This document shows positions 53,470 through 62,714 of a stretch of DNA of 64,000 bases, in pieces. Below the pieces are notes generated by a model. The model saw only the letters and a list, made by a program, of their open reading frames with translations. It did not search any database and was not told the origin of the DNA. Numbering within the stretch: position 1 is the stretch's first letter; the number at the start of each line of letters is the position of its first letter. The stretch lies in assembly GCF_008065115.1 (NCBI RefSeq), contig NZ_CP042913.1, forward strand, positions 6,273,257 to 6,337,256, given 5' to 3'. Source of the DNA: Bythopirellula goksoeyrii (GTDB lineage: Bacteria > Planctomycetota > Planctomycetia > Pirellulales > Lacipirellulaceae). The translations under genes were made by a program, and so were the position numbers.

Positions 53470-55080
53470 CTAATCCTTGGTTAGATTCTGAATCTGCACC
53501 CTGGCCTGATCCACCAAGGGCTGCAATTCTCTGTTGTCCTTGTAGGATGAGACTATCCCGTCCAAGATGCGCCGAGCTTTGTACAAATCCCCTTCCTGGA
53601 TCAGGGACTTGGACTGAGCCAATTGATCGCGCACGAAATCCGCTTGGCTCTTTCCGTCCTGCGGGTCGGATCTCAGATTCGAAATCCGCTGACGTGCCAA
53701 GCCAGCAAAGGCCCGGTCGTACTCATCGTCGCTCTTATTGAACATCGTGGCCAGTGCTTCGTATCTCTGCCAGGCAGTAATGCGGTCTCCCCGCTTCTCA
53801 AAGTCCCAAGCCTCGGTATAGAGCCGCTCCGCTTCACTTTCCGCAGGCCGACCCAGTCGGTCGTTGTTCTTTGCGCGAGTCTGCGCCCGATACACTAGGT
53901 AGCGATCTTCAAACTCCTGAATCTCATCGGCGTACTTTGTGTCGGGATACTGAGCCAAGAGTGGTTTGATGTATTGTTCTTCGGCCCGTTTCCAATCAAC
54001 GGGGCTCTCGGAATCCATGTAAGGTTTTGCCCCTTCAAACAAGGCATCCTCATCCGCTGGCCGCAGCGTCCAAGCCGCCCCCGCAACCAACAGCAACAAA
54101 CAAACTCCCAGAAACCAGGCGCGCTCGTAGAAAGGGCTCGTATCGCGATGCTTGCGACGGAATCCTTTCGACAACTTTCGCAGTTCTTTCTGATCTCCCC
54201 CAACTCGCAATACCCCTGACTTGCCAGCGAGTGCCTGCTGTGTAGCGCCCACCCCCGCAGCGACTTTCTGCATCGCACTAACTATCGCCCGATGGGCTTC
54301 TTCTGCAGACGAAAGTCGGTCAGCACGTTTAGGTTCGAGCAATTTAGCCACCAACACATCCAGCCATACAGGGCAGTCGAGTACCTTGGGGGCAATTCGC
54401 GGCGCTGGACCTGCGCGCCGTGCCTGGATCAACTCCGATGGAGTATTTGCTGACCAGGGTAATTCTCCCGCCAGACATTCATACAGAATCACCCCTAAAC
54501 TAAACAGATCGCACGGAGGGAGCGTCGCCGATTGCTTACCGCGAAACACTTCGGGTGCCAGATAGGGTGCCACCTCCATCGAAGATCGCAACCCCAACAC
54601 CTCATCCCGATCGCCCCAAGCACAATCAAACCCCGCCAATTTGACCCCGCCCCCTTCAGGAAGCAACACGCGACTCGGGGTGAGCCTCTGATGCACGAAC
54701 CCATGTTGATGAGCATGCCGCAGTGCCTCACAAATGCCGTCGGTGATCTCTACCGCAAGCTCCCAAGGAATCTTCCCCCGCCGATCCATCAAATCGCGCA
54801 GCGATTCCCCAGGGACCAGTTCGAGAGCCAGATAAGGCTGCCCGTCCTCGATCGTTCCGCCCAGATAGCGCACGATGCTTGGATGCACAAGCTTCTGCAA
54901 ACGCTTGACGTCGGCAGCAAACAGATTCCCACCCATCGCCTGGTTCACCAGACTCGGTGGCAACAGCTTCACCGCCATCGCAGTCTTGCGCTCAACGTGC
55001 AATCCGCGCAGAACATTAGCCGAGCCTCGGGGATCGAGGCATTCTTCCAACACAAAAGGACCAATTCGCGAACGCTGCAT
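53470..55080 (-). CDS. Membrane pseudokinase with TPR-like C-terminal region
   Basis: A 536-aa protein-kinase-fold protein. The ATP lysine is present (AVKLL, Lys38) and the C-lobe landmarks are kept (YLAPEVF, CDLFSLGVILYE). The catalytic loop reads HQRLTPSR, so the catalytic Asp is Arg132 and the metal-binding Asn is Arg137; DFG is replaced by GFD (150-152). The glycine loop is also degenerate (LDPRGSANV). Loss of catalysis is therefore predicted. A membrane segment (FLGVCLLLLVAGAAWTL) at about 325 precedes a helical region with TPR-like spacing. Probably a binding scaffold or regulator. The gene lies directly upstream of the acyl cluster. Confidence 0.88.
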   Translation of the reverse strand: MQRSRIGPFVLEECLDPRGSANVLRGLHVERKTAMAVKLLPPSLVNQAMGGNLFAADVKRLQKLVHPSIVRYLGGTIEDGQPYLALELVPGESLRDLMDRRGKIPWELAVEITDGICEALRHAHQHGFVHQRLTPSRVLLPEGGGVKLAGFDCAWGDRDEVLGLRSSMEVAPYLAPEVFRGKQSATLPPCDLFSLGVILYECLAGELPWSANTPSELIQARRAGPAPRIAPKVLDCPVWLDVLVAKLLEPKRADRLSSAEEAHRAIVSAMQKVAAGVGATQQALAGKSGVLRVGGDQKELRKLSKGFRRKHRDTSPFYERAWFLGVCLLLLVAGAAWTLRPADEDALFEGAKPYMDSESPVDWKRAEEQYIKPLLAQYPDTKYADEIQEFEDRYLVYRAQTRAKNNDRLGRPAESEAERLYTEAWDFEKRGDRITAWQRYEALATMFNKSDDEYDRAFAGLARQRISNLRSDPQDGKSQADFVRDQLAQSKSLIQEGDLYKARRILDGIVSSYKDNRELQPLVDQARVQIQNLTKD

Positions 55081-55174
55081 CGGCTACTGGAGATTGAGAG
55101 AGGTAAGGAACTCGTCGTCCTTTCATTGTAATTGAAGAGACGATTCGCAGCGAGGCAGATATACAATAGCTTCA

Positions 55175-55235
55175 TAGCCGTCGGCGGAAGCCGATAGTTG
55201 TCGTTCCGGAAACCGCAGGCTCCCTCCGACGGCCA
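55175..55235. repeat. 25-11-25 inverted repeat, copy 2 (degenerate)
   Basis: The left arm starts TAGCCGTCGGCGGAAGCC and the right arm ends CTCCCTCCGACGGCCA. Arm and loop lengths equal those at 29686-29746, but the arms pair less well. It lies between the pseudokinase start and the DUF1080 gene end. Confidence 0.7.
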
Positions 55236-55275
55236 AGAAAGGCTAGATGATAGTCGAAACAGCGAATACCCTCGT

Positions 55276-56034
55276 CTACAACTCCAACCGTTTGACGCGT
55301 ACATTGCGAAACGCCACAGCCCCGTGATCCATTTGAAGCATGAGCGCTGCTTCGGCCACCTCGGGCAGTGGAGTTGAGGCATTGCCAGTCGGTGAGGCTA
55401 CCTCTACTTCCTGATGTATTATCTGACCGTTGAGTTTTACAGATAAAAACTTTGCATTATCGACTTTCGTCCCGTCGCTAGCGAAACGAGGCGCCCGGAA
55501 TACCACCTCCAAGGTTTGCCACTTACCAGCAGGCTTCGCAGCGTTCACCAGTGGGGGCACACCTTCATCAATGTATTTCAACGGCTTGCCTTCGCCTTGA
55601 AACAACCAGTGAGGATAAATTCCACCACACTCCCTGGCCGAAGGCTTGTCCTTATGGTGGCTATCGTAAAGCTGAATCTCATAGCGCTGTTGCAGCTTCA
55701 CGCCAGAGTTGCTCCCTTTGCCGATAAGAAACTCTAGCTGGACTTCGCAATCACCGAACTCTTGCCTGCTAAGCAAGTTGTTTGCTTCTCCAAACTTGGA
55801 TTTCGAAAGCGCCGCGACCACACCCTCGCCGGGCTGAGCCTCTAGTGATTTCGAATTCAGCTCCAACGTCACATCGCCGCATAAGACTGCATTCTTTCCG
55901 AGCTGGACAATCCCCGTGGGGCCCTTGGTATCTATCAAATCGATCCATTGGATGACCTCCTCTGATTCCGCCGTACGAACCGGAACCAAGAGCAGCATAA
56001 ACAGGCTCGGTACCAACAAGCATTCCAAATTCAT
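55276..56034 (-). CDS. Exported DUF1080 (3-keto-disaccharide hydrolase-like) protein
   Basis: A 252-aa protein with a signal peptide (MNLECLLVPSLFMLLLVPVRT) and the concanavalin-like DUF1080 fold. Visible blocks are LLSRQEFGDCEVQLEFLIG, SNSGVKLQQRYEIQLYDS, ECGGIYPHW, GKWQTLEVVFRAPRF and GAVAFRNVRVKRL. Planctomycete genomes carry many of these; some cleave 3-keto-glycosides made by sugar dehydrogenases. No dehydrogenase lies nearby. The ATG at 56034 fits the signal peptide better than the one at 56049. Confidence 0.88.
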   Translation of the reverse strand: MNLECLLVPSLFMLLLVPVRTAESEEVIQWIDLIDTKGPTGIVQLGKNAVLCGDVTLELNSKSLEAQPGEGVVAALSKSKFGEANNLLSRQEFGDCEVQLEFLIGKGSNSGVKLQQRYEIQLYDSHHKDKPSARECGGIYPHWLFQGEGKPLKYIDEGVPPLVNAAKPAGKWQTLEVVFRAPRFASDGTKVDNAKFLSVKLNGQIIHQEVEVASPTGNASTPLPEVAEAALMLQMDHGAVAFRNVRVKRLEL

Positions 56035-56268
56035 TCTGTATCGACCCATTTCAATTATTTTCCTGTCAAAGTCTACACCGGCTAGATTCGTAAGAGTGCG
56101 ACAAGCAACTTGGCAACTCCAAGATTGTAGTTGAAGTGAATTTCTTCAGCGAGCGAGAGCCTGCCAAATAGCCGTTAACAATCAGTACTATCCCGATTCA
56201 TCGGAATTCCCCGGCGCAGCCGGTAGTAGCCCCGGCATTTATGCGCGAGAAACTCGTCATTGCTTCGT

Positions 56269-56472
56269 TTACGGAAGAGTCTTTGCAATTGAGTTCGGGT
56301 CAGTATCCGTCGCAGCAGGAACGCACTTCGGTTTGCGAGACACCATCGGCTTGCCAGATTCCTTTTGCCGCCGACGAAGATCCTCAATCATTGCCTTCAC
56401 ATCGTAATTGAAGTTTGCGGCGACATTGTCTCGATATTCTCGTATTTCGTCGAGGACGGGATCGGTGTACAT
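56269..56472 (-). CDS. Small partner protein of the PIN-domain gene (67 aa)
   Basis: Starts MYTDPVLDEIREYRDNVAAN, 2 nt after the PIN gene stop. Acidic helix, then NFNYDVKAMIEDLRRRQKES, then a basic Lys/Arg/Pro tail. The pattern matches small proteins repeatedly found beside PIN-domain toxins of this type in planctomycetes and cyanobacteria and is best read as the antitoxin. The order is toxin first. The in-frame extension up to 56586 overlaps the PIN gene and is discounted. Confidence 0.72.
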   Translation of the reverse strand: MYTDPVLDEIREYRDNVAANFNYDVKAMIEDLRRRQKESGKPMVSRKPKCVPAATDTDPNSIAKTLP

Positions 56473-56474
56473 GG

Positions 56475-56948
56475 TCAAATCTCGATCAGTTGTTCGGGAG
56501 TACAGATTGTTGGCATCTCGAAGCCAAACAAATCGCAAACCATCTCCATTCTTGCCTGCAGCGTCGCATTGGCAATATGACGACAATTCCAGGTTAGCAG
56601 GTAGTCGATGCCGTTTCCAACAGAAATTGCTATATGTAGGGCGTCATTTGCAGCATTCGACGGTAAAGGCACTCGCTGCATTAACGCAGACACTATTTCA
56701 TCGGCATCGGTTGGCGGTTCGAGAATGTCGATCCCTCTAAGAAGATTCATTCGCTTTGCAGCAGCTTCTGGATCGCCATCGGCAGACTCATCTATAACCA
56801 CTTGTGATATGAACAGATTATAGTTGGTTCGATGATCGTTCCACCATTCATGCGTGATCTGTTGTCGCGCAGCCATCACGATTTGAGGGCTCTGTCTGGC
56901 GGCGAGATAGCTGGGGATCGTTGTTTCGACATAGACTGATGGCTTCAT
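56475..56948 (-). CDS. PIN-domain protein, probable VapC-like toxin
   Basis: A 157-aa protein with the PIN ribonuclease layout: YVETTIPSYLAAR replaces the usual early Asp strand with Glu8, a second acidic residue in ISQVVIDES, then NDALHIAISVGNGIDYLLTWNCRHIAN with the third and fourth acidic or polar positions. This is the subgroup with ETTIPSY N-termini rather than the DTN of classical VapC. Such proteins are predicted metal-dependent RNases. It starts 16 nt after the pyruvate carboxylase gene on the same strand. Confidence 0.8.
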   Translation of the reverse strand: MKPSVYVETTIPSYLAARQSPQIVMAARQQITHEWWNDHRTNYNLFISQVVIDESADGDPEAAAKRMNLLRGIDILEPPTDADEIVSALMQRVPLPSNAANDALHIAISVGNGIDYLLTWNCRHIANATLQARMEMVCDLFGFEMPTICTPEQLIEI

Positions 56949-56964
56949 CTTGATCCTGTTCCCC

Positions 56965-59900
56965 CTACTCCAACGTAATCAACAAATCCCCTGCCTCTAC
57001 CTGGCTGCCAGTGCCGACATGCACCTGGGCGACTTTGCCTTCGCTTTCGGCGGCTATGGTGGTTTCCATTTTCATTGCTTCGAGCGTCATCAGCTTTTGG
57101 CCTTGAGTGATTGCATCGCCGGGTTCAACTGCGACCAACACTACCATTCCTGGCATTGCCGATCCGATTTGTTTAGCGTTGTTGGGGTCTGCCTTGGGGG
57201 TCGACTCTCCGGTATTCTCCAGAGAACGATCATGCACCGTCACATCGCGGGGATGGCCGTTGAGTTCGAAGAACACGCTGCGGGTGCCGTCGGCGTGAGG
57301 ATCGCCGACAGTAAGAAACTTGATGATGAGCGTCTTGCCGGGTTCGATCACAACGGAGATTTCTTCTCCTGCGTCCATGCCGTGCAGGAACACAGGGGTC
57401 GGAAGCAGGCTGGTGTCAGAGTATTGTTCCCAGTGGGCAGCGTATTGCTCAAAGACTTGCGGATACATCAGATAGGCAACGATCTCCTGCTGCGTCGGCT
57501 CGCGGTCGATCATCTTGGCGACTTTTTCTTTCGCGTCATTGAGATCTGCGGGGGGCAAGCTCTCGCCGGGACGACCTTCCAACGGTTTCTCGTCTCGCAG
57601 AATTCGGTCCCGCACTTTGGTCGGAAAACCTCCTTCTACTTGCCCCATGCGACCACTGAGCAAGTCGAGTACCGAGCGGGGAAATGCCAGCTCGCGATCG
57701 CTCTCCATAAGTTCCGCACAACTCATGTCGTGGGCCACCAAGAACAGCGCCATGTCACCCACCGCCTTCGAAGTAGGCGTTACCTTCACAATGTCACCAA
57801 AAAGTTGATTCACGTCGGCGTAAACTTTGCAGACTTTGGCCCATTGCGAAGAGAGGCCTAGCGCGTGGGCCTGCTGAAACAGATTCGTGTATTGCCCACC
57901 TGGCATTTCGTGCTGATAGAGGTCAGCTCCGGCGGCCAGAGTTGGGCTTTCAAACGCTGAGTAGAATTCTCTCGCCTCGCGCCAGTAATCGGAAATCCTA
58001 TCTAAAGCTTCGGAGCTAAGCGTCGATGCCCGGGGTGTGAACCGTAGTCCCTCGACCATCGTGTTGAGATTCGGCTGCGAAGTCCCGCCCGACATCGCTG
58101 CCAGTGCTCCATCGGCAATGTCGAGTCCCATCTCGGCCGCATTGAGTATCGCCGAAGCCTGGACGCCCCCCGTGTCGTGTGTGTGGAAATGAATCGGCAA
58201 GTCCACCTCGTCTCGCAGCGCCTTGACCAACATCTCTGCAGCGTGGGGCTTGCATAAGCCGGCCATGTCCTTGATGGCCAGAATGTGGGCTCCCATTTGC
58301 TCCAGCTCTTTGGCCAGCATTACGTAATACTTGAGGTCGTACTTTGATCGCGCCGGATCCAGGATATCTCCCGAGTAGCATATGGCCGCCTCGCAGATCG
58401 CGTCAGTTTTCTGCACCGCTTCCATGGCCACGCGCATGTTGGGAGTCCAATTGAGTGCGTCGAAGATACGGAACACGTCTATCCCCGCATCCGCTGCCTC
58501 ACGAACACATAACTCGACCAGATTGTCCGGGTAGTTCGCGTAGCCCATCGCACTCGATGCCCGTAGCAACATCTGAAACAGAATGTTCGGAATTTTCTCA
58601 CGCAGTAATTCGAGCCTTTTCCAAGGGGATTCCTTCAAGAACCGCATTGAAGTATCAAATGTCGCGCCGCCCCACATCTCGATGGAAAACAACTCTGGCA
58701 AAAGCCGTGCATAGGCATCGGCGATTTGGCAAAGATCAAAAGTGCGGAACCGCGTAGCCAATAGTGACTGATGAGCATCGCGCATTGTGGTGTCCGTCCA
58801 CAACAGCGGCTTTTGCTCTTTCACCCAGCGGGCAAACCCTTCGACGCCAAGTTCCTTGAGCCGATCGCGAGTACCCTTCGGAAGCGGACATTCATCCAGA
58901 TCAGGTACAACTACCGGGGTTCGCCGCAGAGAGGGCAGCTTGTCACCCACGATGGGGCTACCGTTGACGATCACTTCGGAAATGTACTGCAACAGGCGCG
59001 TAGCGCGATCACGTCGTGGGACAAAGTCGAACAACTCAGGAGTATCGTCGATAAATCGTGTCGTGCATTCGCCTGCCAGGAACACGGGATCGGTCACCAG
59101 TCGAATCAAGAACGGGATGTTCGTCTTCACGCCCCGTACACGAAACTCTTGCAGACAACGCTCCGAACGGCGTGTGGCGTCTTCAAAGTTCCGGCCCCAG
59201 GCGGTCACCTTCACCAACAACGAATCATAAAAGGGATAGACCACAGCACCAGAGAATGCCGTGCCCGCATCGAGGCGAATCCCCATTCCACCCGCAGATC
59301 GATAATGCGTAAGCCGACCGTAATCGGGCATAAATCGGTTCGAGGGATTTTCGGTCGTCACACGGCATTGCACGGCAAAACCGGTCGTTTTGATGTCCTC
59401 CTGCGAAGCGAGTCCGACCGCCTCGGAAGTGAGCTTTTCCCCCTGAGCAATAAGAATCTGCGACCGCACGACGTCAATGCCGGTCACCTCTTCGGTGACG
59501 GTATGCTCAACTTGGATCCGTGGGTTGACTTCGATGAAGTAGAGTTCATGCGTGTCGGCATCGACCAGAAATTCTACTGTCCCCGCATTGTCGTACTTCA
59601 CCGCCCTTCCAATTTCCAGTGCCGCTTCACAAATTGCGTTGCGAACTTTGGTTGGCAGATTTGGCGCGGGAGCTATTTCCACGACTTTTTGATGCCGGCG
59701 CTGAACAGAGCAATCTCGCTCAAAAAGATGAACCAGATTGCCGTGGCGATCTCCCAGGAGTTGCACTTCGATGTGACGAGCTCGCTGGATATATTTTTCA
59801 ACAAAAATCTCGGGACTGCCAAAAGCGGTGAGGCTCTCGCGGCGGGCGGCCTCAAAGGAACTCTCAAACTCTTTGGGATCGGTCACCACACGCATTCCTC

Positions 59901-60405
59901 TACCACCGCCTCCATGGGCCGCCTTGAGAATAATGGGGAACCCTAGCTTCTCGGCCGTCGCCAAACCATCGGCCACCTCAACAATTGCCTCAGCGCTCCC
60001 TCCCAGCACCGGGACACCCACCTTGGTTGCCAATTTGCGAGCTTCGAGCTTGTCGCCCAGATTCTCCAGCAAATCCACGCGCGGCCCAACGAAAGTAATG
60101 CCCGCATCAGCACATGCCTGGGCGAACTCGGGATTCTCGGAAAGAAACCCGTAGCCTGGATGGATCGCATCAATGGCATGTTCCTTTGCCAATTCGATGA
60201 CGCCCGGAATGTTCAAATAGGCCTGCAGGGGTTTGCCTTCTTCACCGATCAGATAAGCTTCATCTGCTTTAAAACGATGCAGTGCATAGCGATCTTCGTG
60301 CGAATACATCGCCACGGTTCGGATACCCAGTTCATGGGCACTGCGAAACACGCGAATGGCAATCTCGCTACGATTGGCAGCCAACAGACGACGAATAGGT
60401 TTCAT
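56965..60405 (-). CDS. pyc: Pyruvate carboxylase
   Basis: A full-length 1146-aa single-chain enzyme that converts pyruvate to oxaloacetate with bicarbonate, ATP and biotin (anaplerosis). Biotin carboxylase domain about 1-460 with the ATP loop AHGGGGRGMRVV, FIEVNPRIQVEHTVTEEVTG; carboxyltransferase domain starting WTDTTMRDAHQSLLATR at about 535; allosteric/PC tetramerisation region; and biotin carrier domain with the lysine in LEAMKMETT near the C-terminus. The upstream SHD1 protein gene ends 24 bp before it. Confidence 0.96.
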   Translation of the reverse strand: MKPIRRLLAANRSEIAIRVFRSAHELGIRTVAMYSHEDRYALHRFKADEAYLIGEEGKPLQAYLNIPGVIELAKEHAIDAIHPGYGFLSENPEFAQACADAGITFVGPRVDLLENLGDKLEARKLATKVGVPVLGGSAEAIVEVADGLATAEKLGFPIILKAAHGGGGRGMRVVTDPKEFESSFEAARRESLTAFGSPEIFVEKYIQRARHIEVQLLGDRHGNLVHLFERDCSVQRRHQKVVEIAPAPNLPTKVRNAICEAALEIGRAVKYDNAGTVEFLVDADTHELYFIEVNPRIQVEHTVTEEVTGIDVVRSQILIAQGEKLTSEAVGLASQEDIKTTGFAVQCRVTTENPSNRFMPDYGRLTHYRSAGGMGIRLDAGTAFSGAVVYPFYDSLLVKVTAWGRNFEDATRRSERCLQEFRVRGVKTNIPFLIRLVTDPVFLAGECTTRFIDDTPELFDFVPRRDRATRLLQYISEVIVNGSPIVGDKLPSLRRTPVVVPDLDECPLPKGTRDRLKELGVEGFARWVKEQKPLLWTDTTMRDAHQSLLATRFRTFDLCQIADAYARLLPELFSIEMWGGATFDTSMRFLKESPWKRLELLREKIPNILFQMLLRASSAMGYANYPDNLVELCVREAADAGIDVFRIFDALNWTPNMRVAMEAVQKTDAICEAAICYSGDILDPARSKYDLKYYVMLAKELEQMGAHILAIKDMAGLCKPHAAEMLVKALRDEVDLPIHFHTHDTGGVQASAILNAAEMGLDIADGALAAMSGGTSQPNLNTMVEGLRFTPRASTLSSEALDRISDYWREAREFYSAFESPTLAAGADLYQHEMPGGQYTNLFQQAHALGLSSQWAKVCKVYADVNQLFGDIVKVTPTSKAVGDMALFLVAHDMSCAELMESDRELAFPRSVLDLLSGRMGQVEGGFPTKVRDRILRDEKPLEGRPGESLPPADLNDAKEKVAKMIDREPTQQEIVAYLMYPQVFEQYAAHWEQYSDTSLLPTPVFLHGMDAGEEISVVIEPGKTLIIKFLTVGDPHADGTRSVFFELNGHPRDVTVHDRSLENTGESTPKADPNNAKQIGSAMPGMVVLVAVEPGDAITQGQKLMTLEAMKMETTIAAESEGKVAQVHVGTGSQVEAGDLLITLE

Positions 60406-60429
60406 AAGCTTCTCAAAAAAATCTATGAC

Positions 60430-61353
60430 TCAAAACTGACGGTTCACTCTAGCGACGGGGCCTACCGAGTAACCGGGGTTCCGTTCCATCGCTGTAATGG
60501 ATGCCTGGCGACTATCGCGTCCAGGGACGACCACCGAGAGCGCCGTCCCAGGGGTCCCTGGATTGGGATACAACACGACTTCCCACAAACTAAACAACCC
60601 AGCTGTGTATCCCTGCAACTGGAGTTGGAGCTTCTGAAACTCAGCTGTCCGCTGGGCATCCTCCTGAAAAGCCTGAGCCTGGGACTGCAGGTAGAGAGCT
60701 GACTCCTGTTGATCTTCGTACTCCTGGGCAGAAGCGGCCCAGCGATCCCAACCTGGCTTCAGCGCAAGCAATGCCTTGTCGCTGAACAGAAAGAATGGCA
60801 CCGCATAGTGATTGCCGTTGGGCAGTTCCAGCAGCACCCCTTCAGTAGTGAATGTTTCGGGCTCTCCTCTACGTCGCCTGAGCCAATCAAACAGCCCTGC
60901 CCTGTCCGTGATGTTTCGCTCGGTGAAGTGGGCCGCCACCAAGGGAGTAATCTTTTGATAGACCTCAGGTAGATTCTCAAATTTCTGATCGTTCACATAG
61001 ATAGTTCCACGGAACATGCGAAAGGTGACATCACGACGCATATAGTCGACCACCTTGCCGATTACTTTGAGGCCATTCCGCATTTCCCATGCATGCTCAC
61101 CTTTGCCCTTTTGGTCCAGAGTGTCCTTCGCTTCCTTCGACTTGACGTATTCTTGATCTTTCTCAGAAAGTTGCTCTAGATCGACACCGACAAGCGTATT
61201 ATCCGCTTTCTGAAGAACCAGATCCGCTCCGTCGAACGCGACCAAATCACCTTCTAGGGAATAATTTCCTGTCGAGTCCGTCCAAACTCGCGCCTGTGCG
61301 TCGAGACCAAACCAAGTAGCGGCAAATACAAAAAAGACAGTAATCCTGAGCAT
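60430..61353 (-). CDS. Exported SHD1-domain protein
   Basis: A 307-aa protein with a signal peptide (MLRITVFFVFAATWFGLDAQ) followed by an SHD1-like unit: RVWTDSTGNYSLEGDLVAFD, LVLQKADNTLVGVDLEQLS, and EKDQEYVKS. The rest is an alpha/beta domain (GLKVIGKVVDYMRRDVTFRMFRGTIYV) and a Gln/Glu-rich helix. SHD1 modules are common in secreted planctomycete proteins, with no known activity there. It precedes pyc by 24 bp on the same strand, but a link to carboxylation is not implied. Confidence 0.75.
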   Translation of the reverse strand: MLRITVFFVFAATWFGLDAQARVWTDSTGNYSLEGDLVAFDGADLVLQKADNTLVGVDLEQLSEKDQEYVKSKEAKDTLDQKGKGEHAWEMRNGLKVIGKVVDYMRRDVTFRMFRGTIYVNDQKFENLPEVYQKITPLVAAHFTERNITDRAGLFDWLRRRRGEPETFTTEGVLLELPNGNHYAVPFFLFSDKALLALKPGWDRWAASAQEYEDQQESALYLQSQAQAFQEDAQRTAEFQKLQLQLQGYTAGLFSLWEVVLYPNPGTPGTALSVVVPGRDSRQASITAMERNPGYSVGPVARVNRQF

Positions 61354-61451
61354 CGTATCAACTCCCATGGTATTCTCCCGCCTCAGGACACCGGCCCCAA
61401 GGCAGTCTCGCTAGTATAACGGACTGCACTCCCAGTTCCACCGCATAGAAT

Positions 61452-61475
61452 GCCCTGGGATTGCAATCCCAGGGC
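61452..61475. repeat. Perfect 24-bp palindrome upstream of the thiolase gene
   Basis: GCCCTGGGATTG followed directly by its reverse complement. It lies in the divergent spacer between the SHD1 and thiolase genes and shares its core GCCC-W-GGGATT with the palindrome at 62715-62750. Confidence 0.75.
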
Positions 61476-61537
61476 GTTGCCAGTTGCCTGCCAAAACGCG
61501 TATCCTTAGAGAGTTCCCCACGAGGCAAAAAATCTCT

Positions 61538-62695
61538 ATGAAATCTCCCGTTATCGTTGATTGCTGTCGTACCGCCATAGGCCGTTCTCAAGCGGAAAAG
61601 GGTGTCTTTCGCAATGTGCGGTCCGACGATCTAGCTGTCGCCGTCGTCCGGGCCTTGGTGCAGCGAACCGAGATCGACCCCGCTGAAATCGAAGACCTCA
61701 TCCTCGGCAATACCCAACAGCAACGCGAACAGGGATTCAATATCGGCCGGATCGTGGCACTCATCGCCGGGCTGCCGAGCAGCACGGCTGGGGCCACCAT
61801 TAACCGGCTTTGCGGAAGCAGTCTGCAAGCAATCAACCAGGCTGCTCATTCGATCATCGCTGGTGGTGAAGATGTGCAAATTGTCGGCGGACTCGAACAC
61901 ATGCAACACATCCCCATGGATGCCGGCGTGGACTTCAATCCCAAGTTGTTCCAAGCCACCAGCAAAGGAGCGCTCAGCATGGGCTACACGGCTGAGTTCT
62001 TGGCCCAATCGCGCTCCATCAGCCGCGAGGCTCAAGACGAGTTTGCTCTGGCAAGTCATCAAAAGGCAGCCGCTGCCACCGAGGCCGGTGAGTTCGACAA
62101 CGAGATTATTCCCGTCTGGGGTCTCGACGAAGACGGCAACCGCACTTTGATTACTGTCGACCAATGCATCCGCTCTGACACGAGCCTTGAAGTCTTGGCC
62201 GCCTTGAAGCCGGCTTTCATGCCTGTCATTGGCACGGTGACGGCAGGCAATAGTTCTCCACTCAACGACGGCGCGGCGGCCCTTATGATGATGAGCGAGG
62301 AAAAAGCCAAGACACTCGGACTCAAGCCCCTGGTGCGTGTTCGCTCAACTGCCGTGGCCGGTGTCGATCCCGCCGTGATGGGTACCGGCCCAGTCCCCGC
62401 AACCAAGAAAGCCCTGAAACGTGCCGGCGTCTCGCTCGCCGACATCGAACTCGTGGAACTCAACGAAGCCTTTGCCGCCCAATCGATCGCTTGCAACCAG
62501 ATGCTTGAACTCGACGAAGCCAAGGTAAACGTCCGTGGCGGCGCCATCGCCATCGGTCATCCCTTGGGAGCAAGCGGAGCACGCATCGCCACGACACTTA
62601 TCCACAACATGATTGACCGCGATGCCACCCTCGGTCTCGCCACCATGTGCATCGGCATCGGCCAAGGCATCGCAACGGTGTTTGAGCGGGTGTAG
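61538..62695 (+). CDS. Acetyl-CoA C-acyltransferase (thiolase)
   Basis: A 385-aa thiolase starting MKSPVIVDCCRTAIGR at 61538; the upstream in-frame start at 61484 adds a non-conserved leader. Active-site residues: nucleophilic Cys in NRLCGSSLQA, His in GGAIAIGHPLGASG and acid/base Cys in MCIGIGQG. It either cleaves 3-ketoacyl-CoA in beta-oxidation or makes acetoacetyl-CoA; the sequence is of the FadA/PcaF/acetyl-CoA acetyltransferase group. It could complete the cycle begun by the FadJ-type protein at 24477, although the two are 35 kb apart. Confidence 0.93.
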   Translation: MKSPVIVDCCRTAIGRSQAEKGVFRNVRSDDLAVAVVRALVQRTEIDPAEIEDLILGNTQQQREQGFNIGRIVALIAGLPSSTAGATINRLCGSSLQAINQAAHSIIAGGEDVQIVGGLEHMQHIPMDAGVDFNPKLFQATSKGALSMGYTAEFLAQSRSISREAQDEFALASHQKAAAATEAGEFDNEIIPVWGLDEDGNRTLITVDQCIRSDTSLEVLAALKPAFMPVIGTVTAGNSSPLNDGAAALMMMSEEKAKTLGLKPLVRVRSTAVAGVDPAVMGTGPVPATKKALKRAGVSLADIELVELNEAFAAQSIACNQMLELDEAKVNVRGGAIAIGHPLGASGARIATTLIHNMIDRDATLGLATMCIGIGQGIATVFERV

Positions 62696-62714
62696 AGTGA
62701 GACCTTCATGAAAG

